From the NCBI GenBank assembly GCA_016298185.1, contig JAEDDA010000040.1:1-6023 (forward strand): a stretch of 6,023 bases of DNA, read 5' to 3'. The DNA is from Bacilli bacterium. GTDB taxonomy: Bacteria > Bacillota_I > Bacilli_A > RFN20 > CAG-826. Positions 1 through 5,920 of this stretch are shown piece after piece; positions within the stretch are counted from its first letter, which is position 1; each line of letters begins with the position of its first letter. A program made the translations under genes and the position numbers. The notes under the pieces are model-generated. The model made no database searches and was not told the origin of the DNA. It worked only from the letters and a program-made list of their open reading frames with translations.

Positions 1-23
1 TATGATTTATTAAATCAGTGACT

Positions 24-52
24 ATTATCATGTTTTGTCAAAATATTGAAAA
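24..52 (-). promoter_or_regulatory. Possible promoter for a gene beyond the left edge
   Basis: On the minus strand, GATAAT (24-29, five of six matches to the -10 consensus) sits 17 bases after TTTTCA (47-52, four of six). A perfect TTGACA occurs at 36-41 but has no good -10 hexamer at a normal distance. The target gene would lie outside the window, and the -35 overlaps the preceding terminator's T tract, so this is tentative. Confidence 0.3.
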
Positions 53-72
53 AAACGCTTCAAATCAGCGTT
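49..72 (-). terminator. Intrinsic terminator after the S51-like gene
   Basis: Read on the minus strand, a 6-bp stem (AACGCT / AGCGTT, arms 67-72 and 54-59) closes a 7-nt loop and runs into a seven-T tract that partly overlaps the stem. It lies 7 bases past the TGA stop of the S51-like gene. The stem is short but well placed. Confidence 0.75.
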
Positions 73-79
73 ATTTTTA

Positions 80-676
80 TCACTTTTTCACCACTAAGGT
101 GTCTTCGTTTGTAAGTGTATAGACTTTGTATTTATTTTCTTGAAGTAGTTTTTTATATACTTCTCTTCTTTTCTCTATATTAAACTCCAGTTCATCAAAA
201 TGAACTAAGAATACGGCATCCACTAAACCAAGTCCGGAAAAGTCAGTTATATTTACATAGTTATCATCAAATGGTAATAAGTGTTCAATATTTTGACTCA
301 CGATATGCGCACCACAAGATCCACCGATATAAGTTACACCACTTTTGATGTATCTAACGAGTTCCTTATCAAAGCCTGAATCTCTTAACTTTTGAAGTGT
401 GGCAAAAGTATTGCCTCCACCGACATAAATTAAGTCGATATTTAGGTTTTTAAAATTTTCTGGTTTCTTGTGATCGAAAACATAAATGTTTTCTTTAGTG
501 AATCCTAGTTTCTTTAATCTATTGTAATACTTATTAGAATAGATCCTTTGGTCATCCGCTTTTTCATTAGGGATAAACAAAAGTTTAGATTCCTCTAATG
601 GTTTATCAATATTATCAATAATAGCTTGTCTAGATTTTTCATTATGAAAATCTAAAGAAGAGAGTATTAGTTTCAT
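80..676 (-). CDS. Peptidase S51 / class I glutamine amidotransferase-like protein (dipeptidase E family)
   Basis: This 198-residue protein looks like a cytoplasmic member of the S51 family, whose characterised member, dipeptidase E, cleaves Asp-Xaa dipeptides. Seen: a GGGNT motif at residues 86-90, then a nucleophile elbow YIGGSCGAH at 116-124 with candidate Ser120, and a GLGLVDAVFLVHFDE stretch at 148-162 with candidate catalytic His159. The length is close to that of the family (about 200-230). The elbow is odd: the usual G-x-S-A-G reads G-G-S-C-G, with Cys121 beside the serine. The family PHYD-like motif is reduced to VHFD. Dipeptidase activity is therefore an inference, and a relative with another substrate is possible. 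The MKLILSS start matches the first beta strand of the fold. The only SD-like bases (AGG) lie one base from ATG, too close to work normally. It stands alone between the tRNA-His terminator and its own terminator, and it stops at TGA. Confidence 0.82.
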   Translation of the reverse strand: MKLILSSLDFHNEKSRQAIIDNIDKPLEESKLLFIPNEKADDQRIYSNKYYNRLKKLGFTKENIYVFDHKKPENFKNLNIDLIYVGGGNTFATLQKLRDSGFDKELVRYIKSGVTYIGGSCGAHIVSQNIEHLLPFDDNYVNITDFSGLGLVDAVFLVHFDELEFNIEKRREVYKKLLQENKYKVYTLTNEDTLVVKK

Positions 677-679
677 ACC

Positions 680-696
680 TACTGTTTATTGTAACA
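680..696 (-). promoter_or_regulatory. Extended -10 promoter giving a near-leaderless S51-like mRNA
   Basis: The minus strand reads TGT-TACAAT, with TG at 696-695 and the hexamer at 693-688: an extended -10 (TGN) plus a hexamer that matches TATAAT at five of six positions. No good -35 lies 16-18 bases upstream; that DNA is the tRNA-His terminator stem. Initiation 6-8 bases after the hexamer falls at about 680-682, which leaves only 4-6 bases before the ATG at 676. The TG begins at the last base of the terminator's T tract, so terminator and promoter are directly joined. Confidence 0.5.
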
Positions 697-724
697 AAAA
701 ATCCCCGATATAACATCGAGGATT
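695..724 (-). terminator. Intrinsic terminator after tRNA-His
   Basis: On the minus strand a 10-bp stem (arms 724-715 and 709-700, one G-T wobble) closes a 5-nt loop and is followed by a T tract down to 696. It starts 13 bases past the CCA end of tRNA-His. It should end the tRNA transcript before the S51-like gene. Confidence 0.9.
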
Positions 725-737
725 ATCTTGCTAAGAA

Positions 738-814
738 TGGGGCGGATGATCAGACTTGAACTGACGAATGCCTGGTTCACAGCCAGGTGTGTTAACCCCT
801 TCACCACATCCGCC
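738..814 (-). tRNA. tRNA-His (anticodon GTG)
   Basis: The minus strand folds as a complete 77-nt cloverleaf. The acceptor stem GCGGATG (813-807) pairs perfectly with CATCCGC (748-742). The extra 5' G at 814 faces C73 at 741, the G-1:C73 identity pair of histidine tRNAs, and CCA is encoded at 740-738. The anticodon arm is CCTGG-CTGTGAA-CCAGG (787-771), with anticodon GTG at 780-778. The D arm (GTG / CAC around a 10-nt loop), a 5-nt variable loop and a T arm with loop TTCAAGT and one G-T pair are all present. It decodes CAC and CAT. The gene is monocistronic, with its own promoter and terminator. Confidence 0.97.
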
Positions 815-834
815 ATCTTTTAATAGCGTTATCT

Positions 835-863
835 ATATTAAAGGAAAGGCATGCGTTTGTAAA
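835..863 (-). promoter_or_regulatory. Sigma-A promoter of tRNA-His
   Basis: On the minus strand TTTACA (863-858, five of six matches to TTGACA) is followed after exactly 17 bases by TAATAT (840-835). Transcription would start near 828, about 14 bases before the mature 5' end of the tRNA. It is one of the best-formed promoters in the window, as expected for a tRNA gene. Confidence 0.8.
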
Positions 864-878
864 GAAAAAAGACAAAAT

Positions 879-904
879 AAAAAACCTCCGTTTTAAGGGA
901 GGTT
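879..904 (-). terminator. Intrinsic terminator after the M18 aminopeptidase
   Basis: On the minus strand a perfect 7-bp stem AACCTCC / GGAGGTT (arms 904-898 and 889-883) closes an 8-nt loop and runs into six T residues (884-879). It lies 15 bases past the TAA stop of the aminopeptidase gene. Confidence 0.9.
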
Positions 905-919
905 ATATTTATATAAATA

Positions 920-2293
920 TTAAGCAACCAAGAATGCTAAGTAAGCGCGATAGGCTTCATAGACATCGGCTTTACTAACAATTTCCATAGGTGCATGCAT
1001 GTTAAGCACTGGGATACCAGCGTCGATAACATTCATGTTGTAGTTGCCTAAGATGTAAGCGATTGTTCCACCGCCACCTTGGTCAACTTTGCCAAGTTCG
1101 GCATTTTGCCAGTTCACATTTGCTTCATCAACGACTTTTCTAACGAATGCATAGTATTCTGGATTAGAATCGTTAGAACCACTCTTACCACGGCTACCTG
1201 TATATTTGTTAAAGACGATACCTTCACCAAAATAGGCTGCGTTCTTTGGATCATTAACTTGTGGATATAATGGGTCAAATCCTGCGGAAACATCAGAAGA
1301 TAGCATTTTGCTATTTTCCATCGCTTTTCTCGCATCAAACATTGGGTGTTTGCTACCCATTAATAACGCTAATTCAGCAATTGTGTTTTCAAAGAATAAG
1401 GATTGAGCGCCAGTTGCGCCAACACTACCGATTTCTTCTTTATCAACTAAGATGACACAAGATGAGTATTCAACTTTAGAAGCATCGACATCTAAGATTG
1501 CTTTTAAAGATGTATAAGCACAAACTCTATCATCGTGACCATAACCAGCAACCATACTTCTATCTAAACCATAGTCTCTTGCTGGTCCGGCTGGAACGAT
1601 TTCGATTTCTGCAGAAATTAAGTCTTCTTCTTCAATGCCGTATTTCTTCTTTAAGAGTTTTAAAACATTGGCTTTGACTGGTTCTTTGGCTTTGCCATCT
1701 ACTGGCATACTACCTAAGGTAATATCTAAGTTTTCACCAGTAATTGCTTTAGCAAGTGGTAACGCCATTTGGTCTGCGGATAAGTGAATTAATAAGTCAG
1801 TAATACCAACGATTGGATCTTTTGGATCTTCACCGATGTTAACATCAACGACAGAACCATCTTTTTTACAAACAACACCATGTAAGGCGAGTGGAATGGT
1901 TGTCCATTGGTATTTCTTTACTCCACCATAATAATGGGTGTCGCCGAGGGCAAAACCATTCTTTTCATATAATGGGTGTTCCTTTAAGTCTAATCTTGGT
2001 GAGTCGATGTGAGCGCCTAAGATTCTTAAGCCTTCTTCTAATGGCTTTTTGCCAATGATGAAAGCGCAAACGTTTTTGTTTTTATTAACAAAATAAATTT
2101 TGTCTCCCACTTTGAGGGATTTAACTTCTTTAGCGAATTTAAAGCCAGCAGCTTCAAGTTGTTTAACTGCTTCTTTTGTCGCTAAACGTTCTGTTTTACT
2201 AATGGATAAGAATTCTTTATATCCATCAGCGAACTTCATGACGTTTTTAAGTTCTTTTTGGTCATATTTCAACCAAGCATTTTCACGATACAT
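920..2293 (-). CDS. apeA: M18 family zinc aminopeptidase (ApeA-like)
   Basis: This is a 457-residue cytosolic metallo-aminopeptidase that removes N-terminal residues from peptides; M18 enzymes are dinuclear-metal peptidases and usually form large tetrahedral dodecamers. The metal-site motifs appear in family order: GAHIDSPRLDL at 93-103 (His95, Asp97), GYGHDDR at 250-256 (Asp254 or 255), DKEEIGSVGATG at 284-295 (Glu286 as general base, Glu287 as ligand), SSDVSAG at 332-338 (Asp334) and NMHAPMEI at 431-438 (His433). The length and the DTHYYGG..KYQW block (118-130) fit the ApeA subgroup better than the shorter ApeB form. The start MYRENAW is supported by AGGAGG (2305-2300) six bases upstream of ATG. 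It stops at TAA just before a strong terminator. It follows the serine dehydratase gene by 38 bases and may be read from that promoter, from its own weak one, or from both. Family assignment is firm; the preferred substrate cannot be told. Confidence 0.95.
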   Translation of the reverse strand: MYRENAWLKYDQKELKNVMKFADGYKEFLSISKTERLATKEAVKQLEAAGFKFAKEVKSLKVGDKIYFVNKNKNVCAFIIGKKPLEEGLRILGAHIDSPRLDLKEHPLYEKNGFALGDTHYYGGVKKYQWTTIPLALHGVVCKKDGSVVDVNIGEDPKDPIVGITDLLIHLSADQMALPLAKAITGENLDITLGSMPVDGKAKEPVKANVLKLLKKKYGIEEEDLISAEIEIVPAGPARDYGLDRSMVAGYGHDDRVCAYTSLKAILDVDASKVEYSSCVILVDKEEIGSVGATGAQSLFFENTIAELALLMGSKHPMFDARKAMENSKMLSSDVSAGFDPLYPQVNDPKNAAYFGEGIVFNKYTGSRGKSGSNDSNPEYYAFVRKVVDEANVNWQNAELGKVDQGGGGTIAYILGNYNMNVIDAGIPVLNMHAPMEIVSKADVYEAYRAYLAFLVA

Positions 2294-2317
2294 AATTTTC
2301 CTCCTATAAACTTATAT

Positions 2318-2345
2318 ATAATATAAAATTGCTATCTTTTTACAA
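2318..2345 (-). promoter_or_regulatory. Possible promoter of the M18 aminopeptidase gene
   Basis: On the minus strand TTGTAA (2345-2340, four of six) and TATTAT (2323-2318, five of six) are 16 bases apart. The -35 lies within the last codons of the serine dehydratase gene. A start near 2311 would leave a leader of about 18 bases that contains the AGGAGG site. The region is very AT-rich, so a chance match is possible. No terminator separates the two genes, so cotranscription is equally likely. Confidence 0.35.
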
Positions 2346-3528
2346 ATCTCGCTAATCCTTCTGCGGAAGTTTCACGATAACCGCTTTGTAAGTCTTTTCC
2401 GGTTTGATACATGGTCTTTAAGATATCGTCATAACTAACCTTGTTTGTATCTGCAGATATTAACTTCGCAAGTGTTGCGGCGTTAACTGCTTTTAAAGCA
2501 AACATTGCACATCTTTCAATACATGGAATTTGCACATAACCACATACTGGGTCACATGTAAGTCCTAATGAGTGTTCAAGAGCGATTTCCGCACTTTGTG
2601 CGACATCGTTATTAGAGAAATCTTGTGCCACACCCACCATCGCAGCGCTCATCGAGCAAGCGACACCGATTTCCGCTTGGCAGCCACATTCCGCACCAGA
2701 GACTGAAGCATTTGTTTTTGCGATGATGCCAAATAAGCCAGCCACTAATAGACCATTAATAATCTTTTCATGTGGCATTTGTTTCATTTCACAATATGTG
2801 ATTGCACCAGGAATGACACCTGCAGATCCGCATGTTGGAGCGATAACCACCACTCCACCAGCGGCATTTTCTTCCGCTACAGCGAATGATGAAATAGCCA
2901 TATTCATATGAATGTTCTTTTGTCCGTCTTTAATTCCTAAAGCGGCTAAATACATATCATGGGCTTTTCTTTTTACATGAAGAGAACCTGGTAATTCACC
3001 TGTGGCTTCAATACCTCTTTGACGGCATTCTTCAATGGCTTTATAAACATTTTCGATATAATCTCTAATATCAGGACCTTCGAATCTTTCGACATATTCG
3101 GTTAAAGTGATCTTTTCCTTTTCGCAGTACTTTAAGATGTCTTTTAAGTGTTTATGTGGATAGACAGATTCTCCTAAGGCAAATGGGCTATCCTTAGTAA
3201 GAATTGTCCCACCACCTACGGAAATGACATTTTCACGATATGTATGTTTATCTTCTGTTTCGATGACAAATCTCATCGTATTAGGATGTTTGGTTCTTGT
3301 GATTTTGTCAAACTGAATGATGTGAGGAACCTCTTTAAGTTCGAGGTTGATAATATAGTCAGTTAAGTGTCCTTTGCCAGTTAAGGCTAAAGAACCATAA
3401 AGGGTTACTTTAATAAAATGAGCGTTCGGATATTTTTTTAAAATATATTCACATGCAAAAGCGGGACCCATCGTATGTGATGAGCTCGGGCCATGACCGA
3501 TAACAAATATTTCTTTTATTGAACGCAT
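2332..3528 (-). CDS. sdaA: L-serine dehydratase, iron-sulfur dependent, single chain
   Basis: This enzyme deaminates L-serine to pyruvate and ammonia with a [4Fe-4S] cluster. The 398-residue chain fuses both usual parts: an N-terminal beta domain with GHGPSSSHTMGP at 11-22 and GKGHLTD at 51-57, and an alpha domain from about residue 150 with APTCGSAGVIPGA at 230-242, GAECGCQAEIGVACSMSAA at 278-296 and CDPVCGYVQIPCIERC at 325-340. Cys283, Cys325 and Cys336 are spaced 42 and 11 residues apart, as I recall for the cluster ligands of the Legionella enzyme. The protein is shorter than the roughly 455-residue E. coli type and has no ACT domain. Its tail ends in VKR without the C-terminal cysteine I recall as a plug in the Legionella structure, and Cys281 is an extra cysteine beside a ligand. 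The AAAGGGG ribosome binding site lies six bases before ATG, and a promoter lies just upstream. It stops at TAG. Confidence 0.95.
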   Translation of the reverse strand: MRSIKEIFVIGHGPSSSHTMGPAFACEYILKKYPNAHFIKVTLYGSLALTGKGHLTDYIINLELKEVPHIIQFDKITRTKHPNTMRFVIETEDKHTYRENVISVGGGTILTKDSPFALGESVYPHKHLKDILKYCEKEKITLTEYVERFEGPDIRDYIENVYKAIEECRQRGIEATGELPGSLHVKRKAHDMYLAALGIKDGQKNIHMNMAISSFAVAEENAAGGVVVIAPTCGSAGVIPGAITYCEMKQMPHEKIINGLLVAGLFGIIAKTNASVSGAECGCQAEIGVACSMSAAMVGVAQDFSNNDVAQSAEIALEHSLGLTCDPVCGYVQIPCIERCAMFALKAVNAATLAKLISADTNKVSYDDILKTMYQTGKDLQSGYRETSAEGLARFVKR

Positions 3529-3547
3529 AGTTTTCCCCTTTGTTTAA

Positions 3548-3575
3548 ATTATACTACAAAGTTATAAATAGTTAA
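3548..3575 (-). promoter_or_regulatory. Sigma-A promoter of the serine dehydratase gene
   Basis: On the minus strand a perfect TATAAT (3553-3548) lies 16 bases after TTAACT (3575-3570, four of six). Transcription would start near 3541, giving a leader of about 13 bases that carries the ribosome binding site. It could also drive the aminopeptidase gene downstream. Confidence 0.65.
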
Positions 3576-3576
3576 T

Positions 3577-3594
3577 TAAAATGCTTTATAAGCA
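3577..3594 (-). terminator. Weak hairpin after the P-loop kinase gene, possible terminator
   Basis: On the minus strand TGCTT-ATA-AAGCA (3594-3582) forms a 5-bp stem with a 3-nt loop, followed by TTTT. It starts three bases after the kinase stop. The stem is short and AT-rich, so termination would be leaky at best, and some read-through into the serine dehydratase gene is likely. Confidence 0.3.
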
Positions 3595-3596
3595 AT

Positions 3597-4139
3597 TTAT
3601 CCCAGTAATTTAATAACAGTGTCGAGCACTTCTTTCTCATTTTTATTAGTGGTATCGATAATATGAGGAATGAAGACTGTATCTTGATTTCTAAGCATCT
3701 CCATATATTCTTTAAAACGATCAAAACTCTCTTCGAGATGTAAAGACGTATGGGCTTTATGTCTTGTCGGTAATCTATCTATGAATCTCTTATAGAGAAC
3801 CTGTAAGTCTCCTCTTAAAACAATTAAGAAAACATCATAGTTAAATTGTTGTGTAAGCATTTCTAATTGCCTTAATTCATTCTCTCTAAAATTCGCCTCT
3901 AAAATAATGTTTTGTTGTTGTGAGGCAAACGATAAGAAAGCGTTAATCATGAAGTCCACCGCCATGACGGATAATTTGCGGTTATCTTCACGAGTGATAA
4001 AACCATACAAATCACAATACTGTTCTTTGATGACGTCTTTTTTAAAGACAGGCACTCGTAAATAGGTGCCTAAAGCATCAGCTAAAGTGGATTTGCCACT
4101 TGCTAAATCACCAGTGATGATAATTAATCTATTTTTCAT
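3597..4139 (-). CDS. Small P-loop kinase of unknown substrate (AAA_33-like)
   Basis: This 180-residue cytoplasmic protein has the layout of a small nucleoside- or metabolite-type kinase. Seen: a Walker A motif GDLASGKST at 10-18 directly after the first beta strand (LIIITG), FKKD at 32-35 with Asp35 where such kinases often bind substrate, a second strand NIILEANF at 77-84, LRGD at 108-111, an arginine-rich lid-like stretch from Arg118 to Arg126 and a C-terminal DTTN at 162-165. The fold class is well supported, but nothing seen identifies the phosphate acceptor. Its ATG lies inside the end of the plsC-like gene (11-base overlap), and only a weak AGG precedes it, so translational coupling is likely. 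A zeta-toxin-like role was considered but no antitoxin gene is present. It stops at TAA. Confidence 0.8.
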   Translation of the reverse strand: MKNRLIIITGDLASGKSTLADALGTYLRVPVFKKDVIKEQYCDLYGFITREDNRKLSVMAVDFMINAFLSFASQQQNIILEANFRENELRQLEMLTQQFNYDVFLIVLRGDLQVLYKRFIDRLPTRHKAHTSLHLEESFDRFKEYMEMLRNQDTVFIPHIIDTTNKNEKEVLDTVIKLLG

Positions 4140-4944
4140 ATTGACCTAAAAATTTCTTATATTTTCTCTCACATAATTCCGCGAGTTCTCCTGCGGACAT
4201 ATTCTCGTATTCTTCAGGCATAATCTTATCGAATACTTCGACATTAATTTTGATAAATTTCTTCCTCTTTTTCTTCATAGCTTCTTGCATATTTGTGAAC
4301 GCCACTAAAGTGATTGGGCATTTACATCTTAACGCAATATTAAATCCACCATGTTTGAATGGTCTAATTTCACCAGTGAAGTTTCTTGTTCCTTCTGGGG
4401 CGATAACAACGGATGTTTGTTTCTCGCTAATATATTTAACAGCGGAATCCACCATCAACATGTTTTCTTCCTTAACATCGGAGGCGTATAAAGTGCCGAT
4501 TGAAGAAGATAAAGAACCAATTCCAGGTATGTTAAGCAATGCTTTTTTGCCAACTAAGGCGTAACGACCACGGATAAGTTTATATAAAACCCAAGCATCA
4601 TAGTCAGAGACATGATTGAACAAAATTAATCCTGGTTCTTTAGCAATATCCTTAAATCCTTTGTGTTTTATAAATAATCCTTGGAGCAAAACCATAAATG
4701 AAGATAAAGAGCGGACATGACTTAAATTGTAGGCGCTTACTTTACCGACAAATTGTTTGCCTTTGTACTTATGAATATGGATCAATAAATAGACCCAATA
4801 AATATTAATGTAAATGACAAAATATGTAATACATATTGGTATCAAGATAAATGAATACCAAGGTGAAATCTTATCAAAAGAGAACCACCAATAAGATGGA
4901 ATGGTTAAGATGATGGATATAATTGCACCAATAAGTAAATACAT
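4129..4944 (-). CDS. plsC: 1-acyl-sn-glycerol-3-phosphate acyltransferase (PlsC-like), membrane-anchored
   Basis: This 271-residue protein belongs to the PlsC/LPLAT family, which transfers an acyl chain to lysophosphatidic acid to make phosphatidic acid at the inner face of the membrane. Two hydrophobic segments, about residues 2-21 and 31-56, should anchor it. The catalytic NHX4D box is intact as NHVSDYD at 110-116 (His111, Asp116). Motif II is represented by GKKALLNIPGIG at 132-143, motif III by APEGTRN at 182-188 (Glu184 to Arg187) and motif IV by CPITLVAF at 209-216. Motif IV lacks the common second proline, so acyl acceptor choice may differ. An in-frame stop 11 bases upstream limits the start, and no Shine-Dalgarno sequence precedes the ATG. 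It overlaps the downstream kinase gene by 11 bases and follows the DegV-like gene, a plausible supplier of fatty acids to the same pathway. It stops at TAG. Confidence 0.88.
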   Translation of the reverse strand: MYLLIGAIISIILTIPSYWWFSFDKISPWYSFILIPICITYFVIYINIYWVYLLIHIHKYKGKQFVGKVSAYNLSHVRSLSSFMVLLQGLFIKHKGFKDIAKEPGLILFNHVSDYDAWVLYKLIRGRYALVGKKALLNIPGIGSLSSSIGTLYASDVKEENMLMVDSAVKYISEKQTSVVIAPEGTRNFTGEIRPFKHGGFNIALRCKCPITLVAFTNMQEAMKKKRKKFIKINVEVFDKIMPEEYENMSAGELAELCERKYKKFLGQYEK

Positions 4945-4959
4945 ACAAGCATATTAGCA
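4944..4959 (-). promoter_or_regulatory. Extended -10 promoter predicting a leaderless plsC-like mRNA
   Basis: The minus strand reads TGC-TAATAT (4959-4951): a TGN extension plus a hexamer with four of six matches. Six bases, GCTTGT, separate the hexamer from the ATG, so the usual start point falls on the A of ATG at 4944. There is no convincing -35 (a run of T from the upstream terminator occupies that place) and no Shine-Dalgarno sequence. Only 28 bases separate the preceding T tract from the ATG, so little room exists for another promoter. Confidence 0.5.
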
Positions 4960-4972
4960 CATATACGAGCAT

Positions 4973-4998
4973 AAAAAAAGAACGGGAACTACCCGTTC
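4973..4998 (-). terminator. Strong intrinsic terminator after the DegV-like gene
   Basis: On the minus strand a perfect 7-bp GC-rich stem GAACGGG / CCCGTTC (arms 4998-4992 and 4986-4980) closes a 5-nt loop TAGTT and is followed by seven T residues (4979-4973). It lies 13 bases past the TAG stop of the DegV-like gene and should separate that gene from plsC. Confidence 0.95.
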
Positions 4999-5011
4999 AT
5001 TTTTCTTGATG

Positions 5012-5881
5012 CTATCTATGAATGCCATGGAAGCAAACACCAATACAGTCAGGTCCGCAGTGTCCACCGATGGTTGGATTAACTTCAACAACAACAATAT
5101 TTAATTTGTTATCAAATTGTTTTTGAAGCATCGCTTTCATCTCTTCCACAAGTGGCAAGGCATCTGTGTGACCAATGATAACTCTATGGTCTTCGATCTT
5201 ATCTTGTAGTTTTACTACATAGTCTAGAATCTTCTTTAAAGCTAATTGTCGGCCTCTGCCTTTATCGATGGAAACCATCTTACCTTCACTACTAACATGG
5301 ATGATTGGTTTAATACCCACTAAACCACCCATGAAAGCTTTAAATCCACTAACACGTCCGCTTTTTGCGAAGAATTTTAAGTTATCTGCGTAAAAATAGA
5401 TTGGGAATTTTTCCACTTCTTCTTCTGCCCATCTTTGGATTTCTTCAATGGACTTTCCTGCTTTATACATTTCGCACACTTCAATAGTAATAGCGAATGA
5501 TCCTGCGGTAATAGATTTAGTGTCAACTGTAAAGACTTGTCTTTCTGGATATTTTTCTTTTAATTCTTCTAAGGCTAATCTCATGGAATTAAATGTTCCA
5601 GACATCGCACTTGAGAAGTGACAATAAAGGATATCGTTGCCTTTAGCAAATTCTGGTTCGAAATAATCGATATATGCTTGAGGTGGTAAGGCGGCGGTTG
5701 TTGGTAAAACACCTTTTCTTAATATGTCATAGAATTCCTTACCGTTGAATTTATCAAAATCGACATATGGTCTAATTTCTTTATTGTTAATTGTGTATGG
5801 CATGATAATAAGTTTTGCGCCATATTGCTCACAAAGCTCTGGAGTCATGTCGCTATCAGTATCGACAAATAATGTGTACAT
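5012..5881 (-). CDS. DegV family fatty-acid-binding protein (FakB-like)
   Basis: DegV proteins bind a fatty acid in a buried pocket; characterised FakB members present it to the kinase FakA, which makes acyl-phosphate for phospholipid synthesis. The 289-residue length is typical. Seen in order: VDTDSDMT at 6-13, LPTTAALPP at 59-67 (position of the family TS motif, here Thr61-Thr62), FSSAMSGTFNS at 89-99 (Ser94), VDTKSITAG at 119-127, LKFFAKSGRVS at 168-178 followed by the GLVGIKPI segment at 186-193, and the C-terminal GGHCGPDCIG at 272-281 (His274). Family members hold the carboxylate through Thr/Ser, Ser and His at such positions. No FakA gene lies in the window, so a role as FakB is inferred from family and from the downstream plsC. 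AGGAG (5895-5891) precedes the ATG by nine bases. It forms a single-gene unit ended by a strong terminator. Confidence 0.93.
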   Translation of the reverse strand: MYTLFVDTDSDMTPELCEQYGAKLIIMPYTINNKEIRPYVDFDKFNGKEFYDILRKGVLPTTAALPPQAYIDYFEPEFAKGNDILYCHFSSAMSGTFNSMRLALEELKEKYPERQVFTVDTKSITAGSFAITIEVCEMYKAGKSIEEIQRWAEEEVEKFPIYFYADNLKFFAKSGRVSGFKAFMGGLVGIKPIIHVSSEGKMVSIDKGRGRQLALKKILDYVVKLQDKIEDHRVIIGHTDALPLVEEMKAMLQKQFDNKLNIVVVEVNPTIGGHCGPDCIGVCFHGIHR

Positions 5882-5920
5882 AATTATCGTCTCCTATAAA
5901 ATTTCTTACTTTCATTTAAT

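Noticed and set aside
80..82. UGA read as tryptophan (Mollicute code)
   Set aside because: The S51-like gene ends at TGA just before a terminator, and tryptophans in the other proteins, for example the WW pair of the PlsC-like protein, use TGG.
677..919. T-box or riboswitch between the aminopeptidase and S51-like genes
   Set aside because: The 243-base gap is fully explained by the aminopeptidase terminator, the tRNA-His promoter, the tRNA itself and its terminator.
1079..1455. Open frames on the plus strand (1079-1270, 1261-1455) and a second minus frame (1114-1338) inside the aminopeptidase gene
   Set aside because: They lie wholly within the strongly supported M18 gene, show no family motifs and have no convincing ribosome binding sites.
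2100..2911. Plus-strand open frames 2100-2309 and 2723-2911
   Set aside because: They are antisense to the aminopeptidase and serine dehydratase genes, with compositions expected of reversed codons and no recognisable domain.
3597..4139. Zeta-type toxin of a toxin-antitoxin pair
   Set aside because: The Walker A and following elements resemble many small kinases. The gene overlaps a metabolic gene and no small antitoxin frame is adjacent.
4250..4564. A 104-codon plus-strand open frame opposite the plsC-like gene
   Set aside because: It is the longest antisense frame, but it mirrors conserved acyltransferase codons, has no good start signal and resembles no known protein.
1281..5512. Recurring TGCGGA-like strings in several genes
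   Set aside because: They fall in frame on Ser/Thr/Pro-Ala-Gly/Glu codons and reflect favoured codon pairs; they are not an uptake or recognition repeat.
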